This document shows, piece by piece, positions 24,536 to 35,184 of a stretch of DNA of 64,000 bases. The stretch is from contig ML662449.1 of the NCBI GenBank assembly GCA_007570785.1, forward strand, positions 10,553,907-10,617,906, given 5' to 3'. Every line of letters begins with the position of its first letter. Within the stretch, counting starts at the first letter, position 1. This DNA is from Antilocapra americana (Eukaryota; Chordata; Mammalia; Artiodactyla; Antilocapridae). The position numbers and the translations under genes are program-made. The notes beneath the pieces are model-generated. The model was not told where the DNA came from. It did not search any database and worked only from the letters and a program-made list of their open reading frames with translations.

Positions 24536-25435
24536 GGAGTATATCAAGGCTGTATATTGTCACCTTGCTTATTTAACCTATATGCAGAGTACATCATGAG
24601 AAACTCTGGGCTGGATGAAGCAAAAGCTGGAATCAAGATTTCTGGGAGAAATATCAATAACCTCAGATATGCAGATGACACCACCCTTATGGCAAAAAGT
24701 GAAGAACTAAAGAGCCTCTTGATGTGAAAGAAGAGAGTGAAAAAGTTAGCTTAAAGCTCAACATTCAGAAAACTAAGATCATGGCATCTGGTCCCATCAC
24801 TTCATGACAGACAGATGGGGAAACAGTGGCTGACTTTATTTTTCTAGGCTCCAAAATCCCTGCAGATGGTGATTAAAGCCATGAAATTAAAAGACGCTTA
24901 CTCCTTGAAAGTGAAGTTATGACCAACCTAGACAGCATATTAAAAAGCAGAGACATTATTTTGCTAGCAAAGGTCCGTCTAGTCAAGGCTATGGTTTTTC
25001 CAGTAGTCATGTATGGATGTGAGAGCTGGACTATAAAGAAAGCTGAGCTTTGAAGAATTGATGCTTTTGAATTTTGGTGTTGTAGAAGACTCTTAAGAGT
25101 CCCCTGGACTGCAAGGAGATCCAACCAATCCATCCTAAAGGAGATCAGTCCTGGGTGTTCATTGGAAAGACTGATGTTGAAGCTGAAACTCCAATACTTT
25201 GCCACCTGATGCAAAGAGCTGACTCATTTAAAAGACCCTGATGGTGGGAAAGATTGAGGGCAGGAGAAAAAGGGGATGACAGAGGATGAGATGGTTGGAT
25301 GGCATCACTGACTCAATGGACATGGGTTTGGGTGGACTCCGGGAGCTGATGATGGACAGGGAGGCCTGGCGTGCTGCGGTTCATGGGGTCGCAAAGAGTC
25401 AGACATGACTGAGCAGCTGAACTGAACTGAACTGA

Positions 25436-25499
25436 AAGGCTTTCGTTTGCCTTCTAATGTAGCCTGGTTTGATTTGGCTGTCTTTACCCTAGACTCTAT
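25436..25499 (+). repeat. Right copy of long direct repeat flanking BovB copy B
   Basis: Matches 21,991-22,053 except for TAGCCTGG versus TAGTCTGG, GCTGTCTTT versus GCTGTTTTT, and one extra G in CTTTCGTTT. It abuts the BovB tail directly. Confidence 0.88.
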
Positions 25500-25561
25500 T
25501 CCTTGCCCACTGCCTGTGCATCCAGGGTTACTCTGATAGAGGGATATACTCCTCATAAAGC

Positions 25562-26045
25562 AGAGAGTCTCAGAGTGTGGTCCAGAAACCCTGGGAAGCC
25601 TGAAGACTCTCAGGAGGCCTGCAGCATCTGTACAATTTCTGTAATAATACTAGTTTGTTACTTGCTTCCTTAGCTCATTCTCTCACAAGCATACAGAGGT
25701 CACATAATATGATGACATCATCACTCTGATGGATAATAGGCTGTATGCTTGTGTATTCTGGGGTCTTAAAGGTTTTTTTTTTACTGTTATTTATTTTATT
25801 TTATTTTATTTTGGCATGCCACATATGCGATCCAACTTCCTCAACCAGAGATTGAACCTATGCCCCTTGCACTGGGAGCACAGTCTTAACCACTGGGTGG
25901 CTGGGGAAGCCCTAAGATTTTTTAGTCTTAATTTTTAACAGAACAAATACCTAAAGATAGAACCTACATAAGCAACATGTCTTTGGGGTCCTTAATTTTT
26001 AAGAGAGAAAAAAATCCTGCGAGTAAAAAATTTGCAAAGCAGTGC
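25562..26045. mobile_element. hAT-like DNA transposon relic split by a SINE
   Basis: The left part has GTCTCAGAGTGTGGTCCAGA, GTAATAATACTAGTTTGTTA and CATAATATGATGACATCATC. The right part has TTTGGGGTCCTTAATTTTT and AAAATTTGCAAAGCAGTG. This matches a widespread non-autonomous hAT family pattern ('agtgtggtcc ... ttgagaaccactg'). The family name is uncertain. A CHR SINE separates the halves. Confidence 0.55.
25773..25912 (-). mobile_element. CHR-type (tRNA-Glu) SINE with TTTTA-rich tail
   Basis: Reverse complement of a CHR SINE. The tail appears as poly-T plus (TTTTA)n near 25,785-25,812, then AGATTGAACCTATGCCCC (B-box side) and CACTGGGTGGCTGGGGAAGC (head). It is inserted in the hAT-like relic. 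Confidence 0.85.
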
Positions 26046-26689
26046 CTTGAAGACAAAAATAGCTACCTGTATTTCTAGGTAATCCTTGAGTGGAAAGGAA
26101 CCAAAGTTTAGTGAAAAGTCACAGAGATGATTAAACATTAGAAAGTCGGATTTATAAGAAGAGATGGACGGAATTGGAATTGATCAGCTCAACTCAGAGA
26201 AGCTCGAGAGATGCCTCAGTAATGATCTCCAGGTATGTGAAGGGTTGACATACATACAGAACAAGAAGAAATTGGCTTGAACTGCAGTGTGTGAGATTTG
26301 AACTACAGATAAAGAAGGATTCTCTGACAGGAGCTGTTAAACAGCAGAGTGAGTGACTGATGGGCTTGTGGAATCTCCTGCTCTGGAGGTCTTTAAAAAC
26401 CGGATAGATTTCCATCTGTCTGGGATGATTTAAATAGAGCAGTGCCAGAAAGCCAAGGGGATGGAACAGATAATGTCTTAGGCTCCCCTTCCAGCCTCTT
26501 GGTTCTATAATTAACTTGATGAAAGGAGCCGTGGCGATTTGCAGTAAAGGGTTTAGACAGGAATGCGCCTGCTGATCTTGGGACAGATCATGGGTAGGAA
26601 GCCAGAGGTTTGCTTCATGGCTAGTGGAGATCCTATATCATCCAGCGAAATGGTCTGATGCCTGCAGAAATCCAGTTCAGGTCAGATTT
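26046..26689. other. Unique sequence, no gene seen
   Basis: No exon, RNA gene or transposon recognised. Confidence 0.5.
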
Positions 26690-26885
26690 TGGATTGGGCC
26701 CTGGATGCCTACTCCAGGGGACCTTCCTGATCCAGGGATTGAAACCACATCTCTTACATCTCCAGCATTGGCAGGTGGATTCTTTACTACTGCATCATCT
26801 GGGAATCCCATGGACAGGGATGCCTGGCAAGTTACAGTCCATAGCGTTGCAAAGAGTCGGACACAACTGAGTGACTGAGCACACA
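26690..26885. mobile_element. Internally inverted Bov-tA SINE
   Basis: The left part (about 26,695-26,803) is a Bov-tA head in minus orientation: CTACTCCAGGGGACCTTCC, GGCAGGTGGATTCTTTACTA. It joins at TGGGAATCCCATGGACAGGG to a Bov-A tail in plus orientation (GCAAAGAGTCGGACACAACT). Head and tail of one SINE type therefore point in opposite directions. Either an inversion accompanied insertion or two fragments were joined. Confidence 0.82.
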
Positions 26886-27204
26886 TATACACACATTGGA
26901 TCCCTGCCGAACCCTTCTCATTATTTAGGCACAGTGAAAAAAGAAATTTGGTAGGTTGATTTTAGTCAGCTCAGGTGGGACCTGGAAAATTTCAAATATT
27001 AGATGTAGGTATTTGAGCATGGAATGCTCATGATTGTAAAGTAAAAAAGGAAGCAATCCTTAATTTTCTAGAAGGATAATGTTAGAAAATATGAATGGAA
27101 AGTATAAGGATAATGTTCTTCACAGACACACTCTCAGCTTTACTGTGTGTCAGTGCTTTTTATTTTTCTTTCAGAATTAGTGGAATTTCATTGCTTTCAA
27201 AGAT

Positions 27205-27535
27205 TTTGCATTTTATTTTTAAAGTTAATTAATTTTAATTCGAGGATAATTACTTTACAATATCATGTTGGCTTTTGCCATACACCAACATGAATCAGCC
27301 ACAGATGTACATATGTCCCCCTAATCCTGAAACCCCTCCTACCTCTCTCCCTACCCTAACCCTCTGGGTTGTCCCAGAGCACTGGGTTGTCCCAGAGCAC
27401 TGCGTTTGGATGCCCTGCTTCATGCATCAAACTTGCACTGGTCATCTGTTTTACATATGGTAATGTATATGTTTCAATGTTATTCTCGCTTTCTCACACT
27501 GAGTCTAAACGTCTGTTCTTTATGTCTAGTGACTA
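27205..27535 (-). mobile_element. L1-BT type 3' UTR
   Basis: Minus-strand L1 3' end with an AT-rich tail side (GTTAATTAATTTTAATT), TTGGCTTTTGCCATACACCA, CCTGAAACCCCTCCTACC, and the CAATGTTATTCTCGC, TTCTTTATGTCTAGT end. It carries a perfect tandem duplication of an 18-mer (GGGTTGTCCCAGAGCACT) at 27,366-27,401. Confidence 0.85.
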
Positions 27536-28929
27536 GAGTTTGAAGCTTCCCTGTACTGGGTCAGAGATCTAGAGAATCAGCTACCTTCCAGGGTAGTTTG
27601 TTTCCTTTTCTTATTGGTTGAATTTCTGTGAACAATGTGCTTGAGTCAAAACAACAGGAAGGAAAGAATGCAAATTTGCTGCAGTTATTGTTGGATCTTG
27701 ACATGAAGGACAACACAGTAGAAATCAGTAGAACCATCTGTGAATAATAAGCTGGATTAGAGAGTATAAATAAGATTTTATCTAAATGTAGACCCAATCA
27801 CCATGGTCGATGTTGACACTTAAAAGAAATATTTGGATCACACATTATCTTGCTTGGGTTGATTGACAGAAAGCAGAAAAAGAGGATGGGGCTGGGAAGA
27901 TTCCCTTGGGTACTTTTAGAGACTGCAGGTTGTTTGATCAGATATCATTTTCAGGTAAACAGCCCTGGAAGATAGCAGATAACCCCACTGTGGGAAGTGA
28001 TTACCAGGCTCTGTCTATCTCCAATAGAGTCTAAGAGGCTATTGACCTCTCCTTTGACAAAGGCTTCTAGTGTTGAATGAAATGGGAAGACCAGGTCTGG
28101 GGCAACATGTTAAATATGCATTCTGTCCAGAGAAGAGGAAAAAATGGGAGAATATCATAGAAACTAAAAGACAATAAGCCTCTTTGATTGTTAAGACCCA
28201 TATCACGCAAACAATTAAAAGACGGTATCTTCCAACCTAATTCGAATATTGTGTCTCACATATATGCCCCTTGATGTTAAATGAGGGAGAAAGAGGGAGA
28301 GAGAGAGGGAACGGTGAGAAAGAAGCAGGAAAGGAATTCTTGTTTTTAAATTTCTTGGAAAGCATAGAATGAACTTAGGAAAAGTCTTATTCTGAAAGAT
28401 ACCCAGTAAAATACCACAGATGGGATGTTTAAACGCACTTGATAACATCCTTGTTTCTTCTAACCACCTTGCAGCTAAGCTAGCTCAACTAAAGAAGGAC
28501 CACTGCAAAAAGCTTATCACCTTCGTGAATTAAGAAAGTTTTCTTCTCAAACCCAGGAAACTTGTGACTAGGAAGATCTGAATTAGATTTCGTGGCTAGA
28601 AAAGGGAAACATCATTGCTTTCCTTCTTCTTTGTTTTTGTTTTTTTAAAGTCTCATTCTGAGGCAGTCTAAGACAATCTCACTAAGGGTTCTGAGTATGC
28701 CTTTGGTGTGTCACAGTTTGGAGTTTTGAGCTTCCCTTCATTTATCCAAATTGTTCTTCAAGCAGTTACCTCTGCCAGCTATGATAGCCACTTGGCTTCC
28801 CACCATTGTCTTCCAGCCAAAGTTATACTCATTTTCCAAGACTGGTTGTCAATCTGCTGTGGCCTCCATAGCTACCTACAGGCCCAGAGGACTCCCCACA
28901 CTGACATAATCCTATCCTAAGACTTACTA
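27536..28929. other. Unique sequence, no gene seen
   Basis: A GA-rich patch near 28,285-28,315 is the only simple repeat. No coding exon could be supported. Confidence 0.5.
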
Positions 28930-29065
28930 CTATTCACCTTGCACTAGTTATTAATGTGCATGTCCATGTTTATCACCTGTGTGCTCCCAGAGTAGAAGCC
29001 AAATTATAGATCTGAGTCTTATACCTAGTAGTTGCTCAATTAATAGTTACCTCTGAGTTGAATCT
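28930..29065 (+). mobile_element. Possible L2 3' end
   Basis: TCCCAGAGTAGAAGCCAAAT and ACCTAGTAGTTGCTCAATTA followed by GAGTTGAAT resemble the L2 terminal pattern 'tagtaggcgctcaataaatatttgttgaat'. Short and diverged. Confidence 0.4.
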
Positions 29066-29866
29066 GCTTGAACACATCTTTTCCAAAAATAAAAAAAAGA
29101 TCCAGATGCTACTAATGGATTTCATTTCTGGAAGCATATTTATTAGAACTTTCAGCAAAACAACATAGCTGATACATGCAAAAGCAGAAGTAATGGGAAA
29201 ATCTATTTCCACATGCACGTTTATTTAATTTATTATAATTCAATATGATAGTGACTGAAAGAATGTGTGTGCATGCATACATATGTGCATATTTATTTAT
29301 ATATGAATACAGACAATTCACTTCTACACTTTAGTTTTTCAGCCATAAATCACATAAAATCAAAAAGAGCTAGAATTGAATAAAACATTTAAAATGTCAG
29401 ATTAAAATCCTTAGTGAATAATATTCTTATTTTCTTATGGAAAACAAAATGAGGATGAGCAGAGAAACAAGTAAAATTATCTTCATATCTTCCTAGTAGA
29501 ACTTTCTTATTTTTGTAAAAATGCTATGTTTTGAAAGGCTGATATATTTTCTAAAATTTCTTACTAATAGTCATCTACTGAAAAGATATGTAAAGATGAT
29601 ATCTGAAAAGTAATATAGTTACTGTTTTTATTTTTCCTCTGTCCTTTACATGGGGAAGGTTACAAATTATTTTCAAGGGAAAAACATGACATTTCTACAG
29701 ATGCTTCCTTTCTAGCATAAATGCAAATTACAAAGCAAATAACTTTTTCCCCCATAGAAAATGGTCTCTGTAGTCATACAAAGCATACTTTAAACTGATA
29801 AGAGACATAAAAGATGTGAATAATTATTGTTGTAGGAGATACAATTGTGCTTAAATTTCTGCATTT
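29066..29866. other. Unique AT-rich sequence, no gene seen
   Basis: AT-rich and featureless at this resolution. Confidence 0.5.
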
Positions 29867-29878
29867 ATTCTCTCCCTT

Positions 29879-30013
29879 GTGCAAGGCAATGGCAACCCAC
29901 TCCAGTGTTCTTGCCTGGAGAATCCCAGGGATGGGGGACCCTGGTGGGCTGCCATCTATGGGGTCCCACAGATTCAGACACAACTGAAGCGACTTAGCAG
30001 CAGCAGCAGCAGC
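29879..30013 (+). mobile_element. Bov-A SINE with (AGC)n tail and target duplication
   Basis: The Bov-A body without a tRNA head: GCAATGGCAACCCACTCCAG, TTGCCTGGAGAATCCCAGG, CAGACACAACTGAAGCGACT, then an (AGC)5 tail. The 12-mer ATTCTCTCCCTT flanks it perfectly at 29,867-29,878 and 30,014-30,025. Confidence 0.96.
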
Positions 30014-30274
30014 ATTCTCTCCCTTTCTGTTTTCCTCCACCAAATTTATTTTTTTAAATTAGGTTTCAAACTTGAATTAATTTTTGCTCGGTGTGAATTT
30101 AGATGTGTGAGATTGTGTGCTAATGTATTTTACACCACAATTTTTAAAGCTTCCTTTGAGAGATTTGTTTTTATGAAATTCACTATACTTGATTGCATAG
30201 TACTTTTTTTCTTGTTAGAGGCAGAAACCAACCATTCCAACTCCTATGCTTTAAAATATGTAACCAGAAATTGG

Positions 30275-30385
30275 GTCCAACTCCAGGAGATAGTGAAGGA
30301 CAAGGAAGCCTGGTGTGCTGCAGTCCATGGGGTCGCAAAGAGTCAGATATAATTCAGCGATTGAACAGCAACAGCAATGATGGCC
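30275..30385 (+). mobile_element. BovB/Bov-A 3' end fragment
   Basis: GGGTCCAACTCCAGGAGATA, GTGAAGGACAAGGAAGCCTG and CAGTCCATGGGGTCGCAAAG, ending GCGATTGAACAGCAACAGCA, match the 3' region shared by BovB and Bov-A SINEs. Confidence 0.9.
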
Positions 30386-31743
30386 TGGCAATAACAGAAT
30401 TTGGGATAAATCTTGAGGCTATTTCTTATATTCCACTTAAAAAAATTGACATTGATTTCCTTATTTTTCAGCAAAATGATGTCTTTTGTAGAAAACTTTA
30501 CTGGTCATAATATTAGTGAAACAGTGCAAAATCTGTGATCTAATGAACATAGGCTCTAGAAAGATTGGCTTAAAAACATTTCTGTTTGATCCTTTACTTC
30601 TCTAGGAGGTTTTGGGGAGAAGCACTTTCAACCTTGATGTGAGCAGGATTCTTAGTGTAGAATCGACTCCAAGTTTGGTTAGACCACAGTGAAGTGTGTT
30701 GAAAGCCATTAGCAATTAAGAGCATGGCTCTGGGCTGATTTGCTTTATGGTATATTTCATGCTGCTCATGCACAGTAGGTAATACACATGGATTCAGCAT
30801 AAATTTAGTTTTGCACATTAAGTAAAGTGCAATAGATAAATTATGCCTGAAGAGGAGCCACCAGCTGCTGTAGCCACTTCAACTAATGTACCCTGGAGGT
30901 GCCTGAGCACATCAGTTGTGTCGAACCACTAATGCATCCTGGAATCTGCATGGATACATTTGCTGCGTGGAGTCAGGAGTTGCCTCCTGGCTCTCAGGGA
31001 GGGGCCAGGGAAGGGAACTGGTCCAGCTTCTTGGAGCTGAATTGCCCCTTGCCCCCACTCTGGGCTCCTGAGCATGCTTTGCCATAGTTGGCCTCATTCA
31101 AGGGCTCAGTGGAAGGATCTGAGACAGGATTTTCTCACAACCTGGGGAAGTGAGAAGGATCAGCAGGGACCCCAAACATCGCCCCCCCCCCCCCCCGGCT
31201 TAGTTGAAGGACCTGGAGTGGGCCTTCCTCTGAGGATCCAGAAATCGGAAAGGATACATTACTGCAAAGATGGTTGAATTAGAGCTGCTGGGGGAACACT
31301 TACTTTCAAATTTCTTGGCATCCTTGGACCTCATTTCTCAACCTTAATGTTCACTTTATGGTCATTTTTTGGGTATTTAATATATCTACATCCCATACAG
31401 GGAATTGAAGCAGAACACTCTCAGAGCTTTAAGGAAGAAAACAGATCTCCAGTCTGTGGCAGGGTTCATTTCTGTGGCCACGAGTGGTGATGACATGCCC
31501 TAAGTTATTTGAGAAGAGTAAGCAGTTACCATTCTGTTGGAAATGTCGCTCAGAAGGTTTTCAGCCAAACGCTGACAATGGAAGTTCCATCCTCTTGGCC
31601 ATCCGCTTCTGGGGCCCCTTGATTGCACCTGTTCCCAGCTTATGCTCTTTCCCACGAGGTGGGGAGGAATGCTTTGTCAGCGCCTGTCATCATGTTCTTG
31701 TGCCCATCGAAAGCACCCTGCTAGGACTGGCTTTCTCTTCTTT
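30386..31743. other. Unique sequence, no gene seen
   Basis: GC-richer around 30,840-31,260, with a run of 15 C (31,182-31,196). Small frames near 30,899-31,277 on both strands show no recognisable domain. Confidence 0.45.
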
Positions 31744-32375
31744 TTAAAAAAAAATTAATTTTTATTGGAGTGCAATTGTTTTACAAGGTTGTGTTAGTTT
31801 CTGCCATGCAGCTAAGTGAATCAGCTATACTGATACATATACCCTCTCTTTTCTGGATTTCCTTCCCATTCAGGTGACCGCAGAGCACTGAGAAGAGTTC
31901 CCTGTGCTATACAGTAGGTAGCCGTTAGTTATCTATTTTATCCCTGGTTGTGTATGTGTCAATCCCATTCTCCAAATTCATCCCACCCCAACTACTCCCT
32001 CCCCAGTGTCCATATGTCCATTCTTTATGTCTGTGTCTCAATTTCTGCTTTGGAAATAAGTTCGTGCTTTTCTAGATTCCATGTGTGTGTGTGTGTGCTA
32101 AGTTGTATCCAACTCTTTGAGACACCGTGGATTGTAGCCTGCCAGGCTCCTTTGTCCATGGGATTTTCCAGGCAAGAATACTGAAGTAGGTGGCCATTTC
32201 CTTCTCCAGAAAGAGAAGGGATCCCGACCAGGGATCAAACCCACATTTCTTGTGTCTCCTGCATTGACAAGCGGATTCTTTACCACTGTGCCACTGGAAA
32301 GCCCCATATAGATTTCATATATAAGTAATATTATACAATATATATATTTTTCTTTCTGACTTACTTCACTCTGTA
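31744..32375 (-). mobile_element. Artiodactyl L1 3' end split by a SINE
   Basis: Minus-strand L1: tail side TTAAAAAAAAATTAATTTTT, then GTTAGTTTCTGCCATGCAGC, GAGTTCCCTGTGCTATACAG, TTATGTCTGTGTCTCAATTT. After the SINE it resumes with TTCTTTCTGACTTACTTCAC, the ORF2 end side. The break at 32,083-32,308 is a Bov-tA insertion. Confidence 0.88.
32083..32308 (-). mobile_element. Bov-tA SINE inside L1
   Basis: Reverse-complement Bov-tA with a (GT)n stretch at its tail side and the head ending CCACTGGAAAGCCCC. Flanks TAGATTCCAT (32,073-32,082) and TAGATTTCAT (32,309-32,318) are a 10-bp target duplication with one mismatch. Confidence 0.93.
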
Positions 32376-33039
32376 AGTCTTCAGGTTGTCTCTTCAGAGC
32401 CAACAACTGTACCCTCCCTGGGTCCACTCTCCAAACCCCACTACCCAGCCACCCAGCCCCTCTCTGTACCAGGAAACACACACTTCAGGCAGGGGTGCAT
32501 AGGTCAGTGGTATATATCATGTGTGTGCAGTTCTTATTCTGTCCTGCCTTTCACAGACCTGTTGCTGCATTTCCCTTCAATCCATTAGAGGTCCCTTTCT
32601 GTCCTAGCTGATTTCCTGCTGTGAGTGGGCTTTTCTGAGTTTGGGAACTTCTTCTTACCTCTAGTTCCCCACCAGAGGTCCTGGTCTCTTCTCATTTCCT
32701 TTTTTCTTTTTTCCTTTCTTTCATCCTACCTGGCTGTGTGGGGGGTTTTCTCCTCCTTTTAGGTGTCCAAGGTTTTCTGCTAGTGTTCAACGGGTGCTCC
32801 GTGACGGCTGTTCCATTTGCAGATGTATTCTTGGCATACTTGTGAGGACAGGCAAATTCCGCATCCTTCTATTCTGTCATTTTGACTCCTCCAGGACTTA
32901 CTTTCTCTTCCCAGTCCTTTCCCCATATCCTTTCCTGGGTTGAATGAACTCTATCGGCTGCTGCTGCATCTTTGAAAAGGAAACCCAGACCCATGGAGCC
33001 CTGTGACAAGGGCAGGCCAGACCATCAAAGAGTAGTGAC
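32376..33039. other. Unique pyrimidine-rich sequence, no gene seen
   Basis: Pyrimidine-rich (CTTTT blocks around 32,690-32,760). It could be an extension of the neighbouring L1 region, but I could not confirm this. Confidence 0.4.
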
Positions 33040-33255
33040 AGGAACAACTTACCTCAAGTCTGACTCCAGGCTAAGTCCTGCATTATCTCAGTCCTCACAG
33101 AAATCCTCTTATCATTTTCATTTTGCAGAGGAGCAACCTGAGGTTTTGAAACTCAAGTTACTTGCCCAAGGGCAGATGCTATGGGCAAAAAGCAGAGCCA
33201 ATGTTCAAACTCAGAGACCTAGATTTAGGAGCTGTGCACTTTCAGCACTTTAGGC
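33040..33255 (-). mobile_element. MIR SINE
   Basis: Reverse MIR pattern: TTATCATTTTCATTTTGCAG, AGGAGCAACCTGAGG, CAAGTTACTTGCCCAAGGGC, then AAAGCAGAGCCAATGTTCAA and CTGTGCACTTTCAGCACTTT. Old but clear. Confidence 0.85.
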
Positions 33256-33519
33256 ACTTTAGTACACTGCCTTTAAGTGGTGATTTTCTTTTTTCCTGCA
33301 AAATAGCATAGATTTTCTTGAAAATTTGATATTATAGACAAGGTGAGTCACTTTGCCTTTAAATGGAAACTGTCTCTTGAAAAGATACTAAAGATAGTCT
33401 TCATGTAGGATGTCTATTCCCGATGAATGATTTCATGTTCCTGAGGAGGAGCCTGAGAAAGAGTGGCCAGAGACTCCTATTACCCAATATTTAGGTGACT
33501 GATCTGTAGAGATCCACCT

Positions 33520-34610
33520 TACTTGTGAGGTTTCCACTGTTCCTTCTAGAAGAAGAACATAGCCCACAAGAGTAATAGATTGCCGGACCTTTTTGCAGTC
33601 CTTCCTTGGGTCCAGTTGGAGGAGAGGGACCTAGGAGAGAGCCTCCTGTTTGCCCACCAGGGTCCTTTGACTCTCTAATCAATAGAAATTGATGAGACCA
33701 GATAAGAAATTGAGTCAAGGCTTTAATGGAACTCACGCAGGCTTCCCTGATGGCTCAGACAGTAAAGAATCTGCCTGCAATGCAGGAGACCTGGTTCAAT
33801 TACTGAGTTGGGAAGATCCCTAGAAAAGGGAATGGCAATTTCCCACTCCAGTATACTTGGCTGGGAAATCCGATGGACAGAGGAGCCTGGTCAGCTACAG
33901 TCCATGGGGTCGCAAAGACTCAGACACGACTGAGTGACTAACCCTATGCTACAGCAAGAGGGAGCAGAAACAAGAAATAGATTCCCTTACTCACGCCCTG
34001 AGTGTGGTGAGCTGGTTTCTTAAACAGAGTGAGGGTAAGGGTGGATCAGTGGGTCAGGCCGGAGAGGCGACTTAGGCGGTCTGCCCACCTACCTTGGTGG
34101 CCCTGTGTGCAGGGATCCTGTGCGGTACTCTGCTTTTGCTCTGGGCGCTTCAGAAGCAGCAGTTGGTTTTTGGCCCTTTTGTATCTTATTGTTCATAACT
34201 GCCCTCAATGTGTATGACTGAAGTTCTTTTTATAGTTTCTTTTTATCCTGTTACTTGAGGAGACGTTTGTCCAGGAGCAAGTGCAAGCACTCTGGCAGAG
34301 GGTCCCAGGTGGTCCCAGTCATTCTCACTTCTAGTGGTGCATGGGAGCTTACTTGTATTAGCTTCCAGAACCTCGTGTGCATTTTCTTCCCAATTCCACC
34401 AGCAGTGACATCCCATTAATAGCTTGAAGTTGCCTGTGGTAGGAATCTTTATACTGCAGAAATTTGTAAGCACTACAAATTGGGGCTTTTGGGTTTTCTT
34501 TTTTAGATAGTAAGTTGTGAGACATTTACCAGGACACTGCTGGGCATATGCGCTGGGCACTTGGGGACCTTCAGGACTCTTCTGGATACTCAGTAGTTCT
34601 TGTTTCATTA
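33520..34610 (-). mobile_element. Probable old endogenous-retrovirus LTR and leader, split by a SINE
   Basis: On the minus strand the layout is LTR-like. A U3-like part (34,610 down to about 34,190) leads to a TATA-like ATACAAAAGGGCC (near 34,170), then an R/U5-like part with CATTAAAGCCTTGACTCAAT and TTTCTATTGATTAGAGAGTC (near 33,730-33,680). A leader-like stretch follows, with a GTAAGG splice-donor-like site near 33,525. A Bov-tA (33,741-33,944) interrupts the R/U5 part. No gag, pol or env frame is recognisable, and the ends and any 5-bp target duplication are not resolved. A gammaretrovirus-like (ERV1) class is an inference from layout. Confidence 0.5.
33741..33944 (+). mobile_element. Bov-tA SINE inside the LTR-like element
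   Basis: Full plus-strand Bov-tA from GCTTCCCTGATGGCTCAGAC to CGCAAAGACTCAGACACGAC and TGAGTGACTA. The host sequence reads ...CTCACGCAG before it and resumes ...CAGCAAGAGGG after it. Confidence 0.95.
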
Positions 34611-35184
34611 GCTCTCCAGTCCAGAAATCATAAAAGGAGAAGTAATTTTCATCAGCAGCACAAATTCTTTATAACAAATAAATAAAGCATTATTCATGCA
34701 TTGAGTTTTACCAGTGTTGAATTTTGGCATTATTTACTAGGACAAATAGAAGGTGTTATAATACTGCTAACAATGTTTACATCTAACCTTGAAAGTGGGG
34801 TATGATAGTAGAGTATTCCAAACATTTGTCTAAATACACTCATATCCTACACAGGAAAGAGAAACACTAAGAACTTTAATGAAGAAAGAGGATATATACC
34901 TTTTAGTAGAGATTCTAGTTTGTGGACACAGATACTCTTCACTAGTGACTATTTCTACTTTGGATCCAGTTTGCACCGAGTAGGATCACAATGGCGTTAA
35001 AATGGGTATTAGATTTTCAGGATTCCACTTAACTTTACCCCAAATTACCTGATGGGGTACAGGCACATCATTCTACCCATCTGCATTTGAGTTGTCTGTC
35101 CTACTTGTACTTCATTCAGTGTTCTATAGTCATAGGCAAGAGATGCTAATTTAAGCAGAAAAGAAACTTACTGGATAATTTTTT
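34611..35184. other. Unique sequence, no gene seen
   Basis: AT-rich, nothing recognised. Confidence 0.5.

Larger units (their letters stand above)
22054..25435 (+). mobile_element. BovB LINE copy B, near full length
   Basis: About 3.4 kb of plus-strand BovB. It has a leader with three 16-bp repeats, the endonuclease-containing 5' coding part, the linker, the RT core with YADD (24,668-24,679), the carboxyl domain, and a 3' tail of three CTGAA-type repeats ending at 25,435. It is bounded by the 63/64-bp direct repeat. Coding is broken by frameshifts between 22,940 and 23,741, an in-frame stop after WFQIG at about 24,534, and further stops downstream. It is immobile, although its 3' end could still be recognised by BovB RT. 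Confidence 0.93.

Noticed and set aside
24182..24547. 121-codon minus-strand open frame (similar one at 16,101-16,445)
   Set aside because: Both are the same antisense shadow of the BovB RT core, which explains their mutual similarity.
31182..31196. Poly-C run as i-motif or quadruplex
   Set aside because: A single homopolymer run without further C tracts. It may also be affected by sequencing error, so no structural claim is made.
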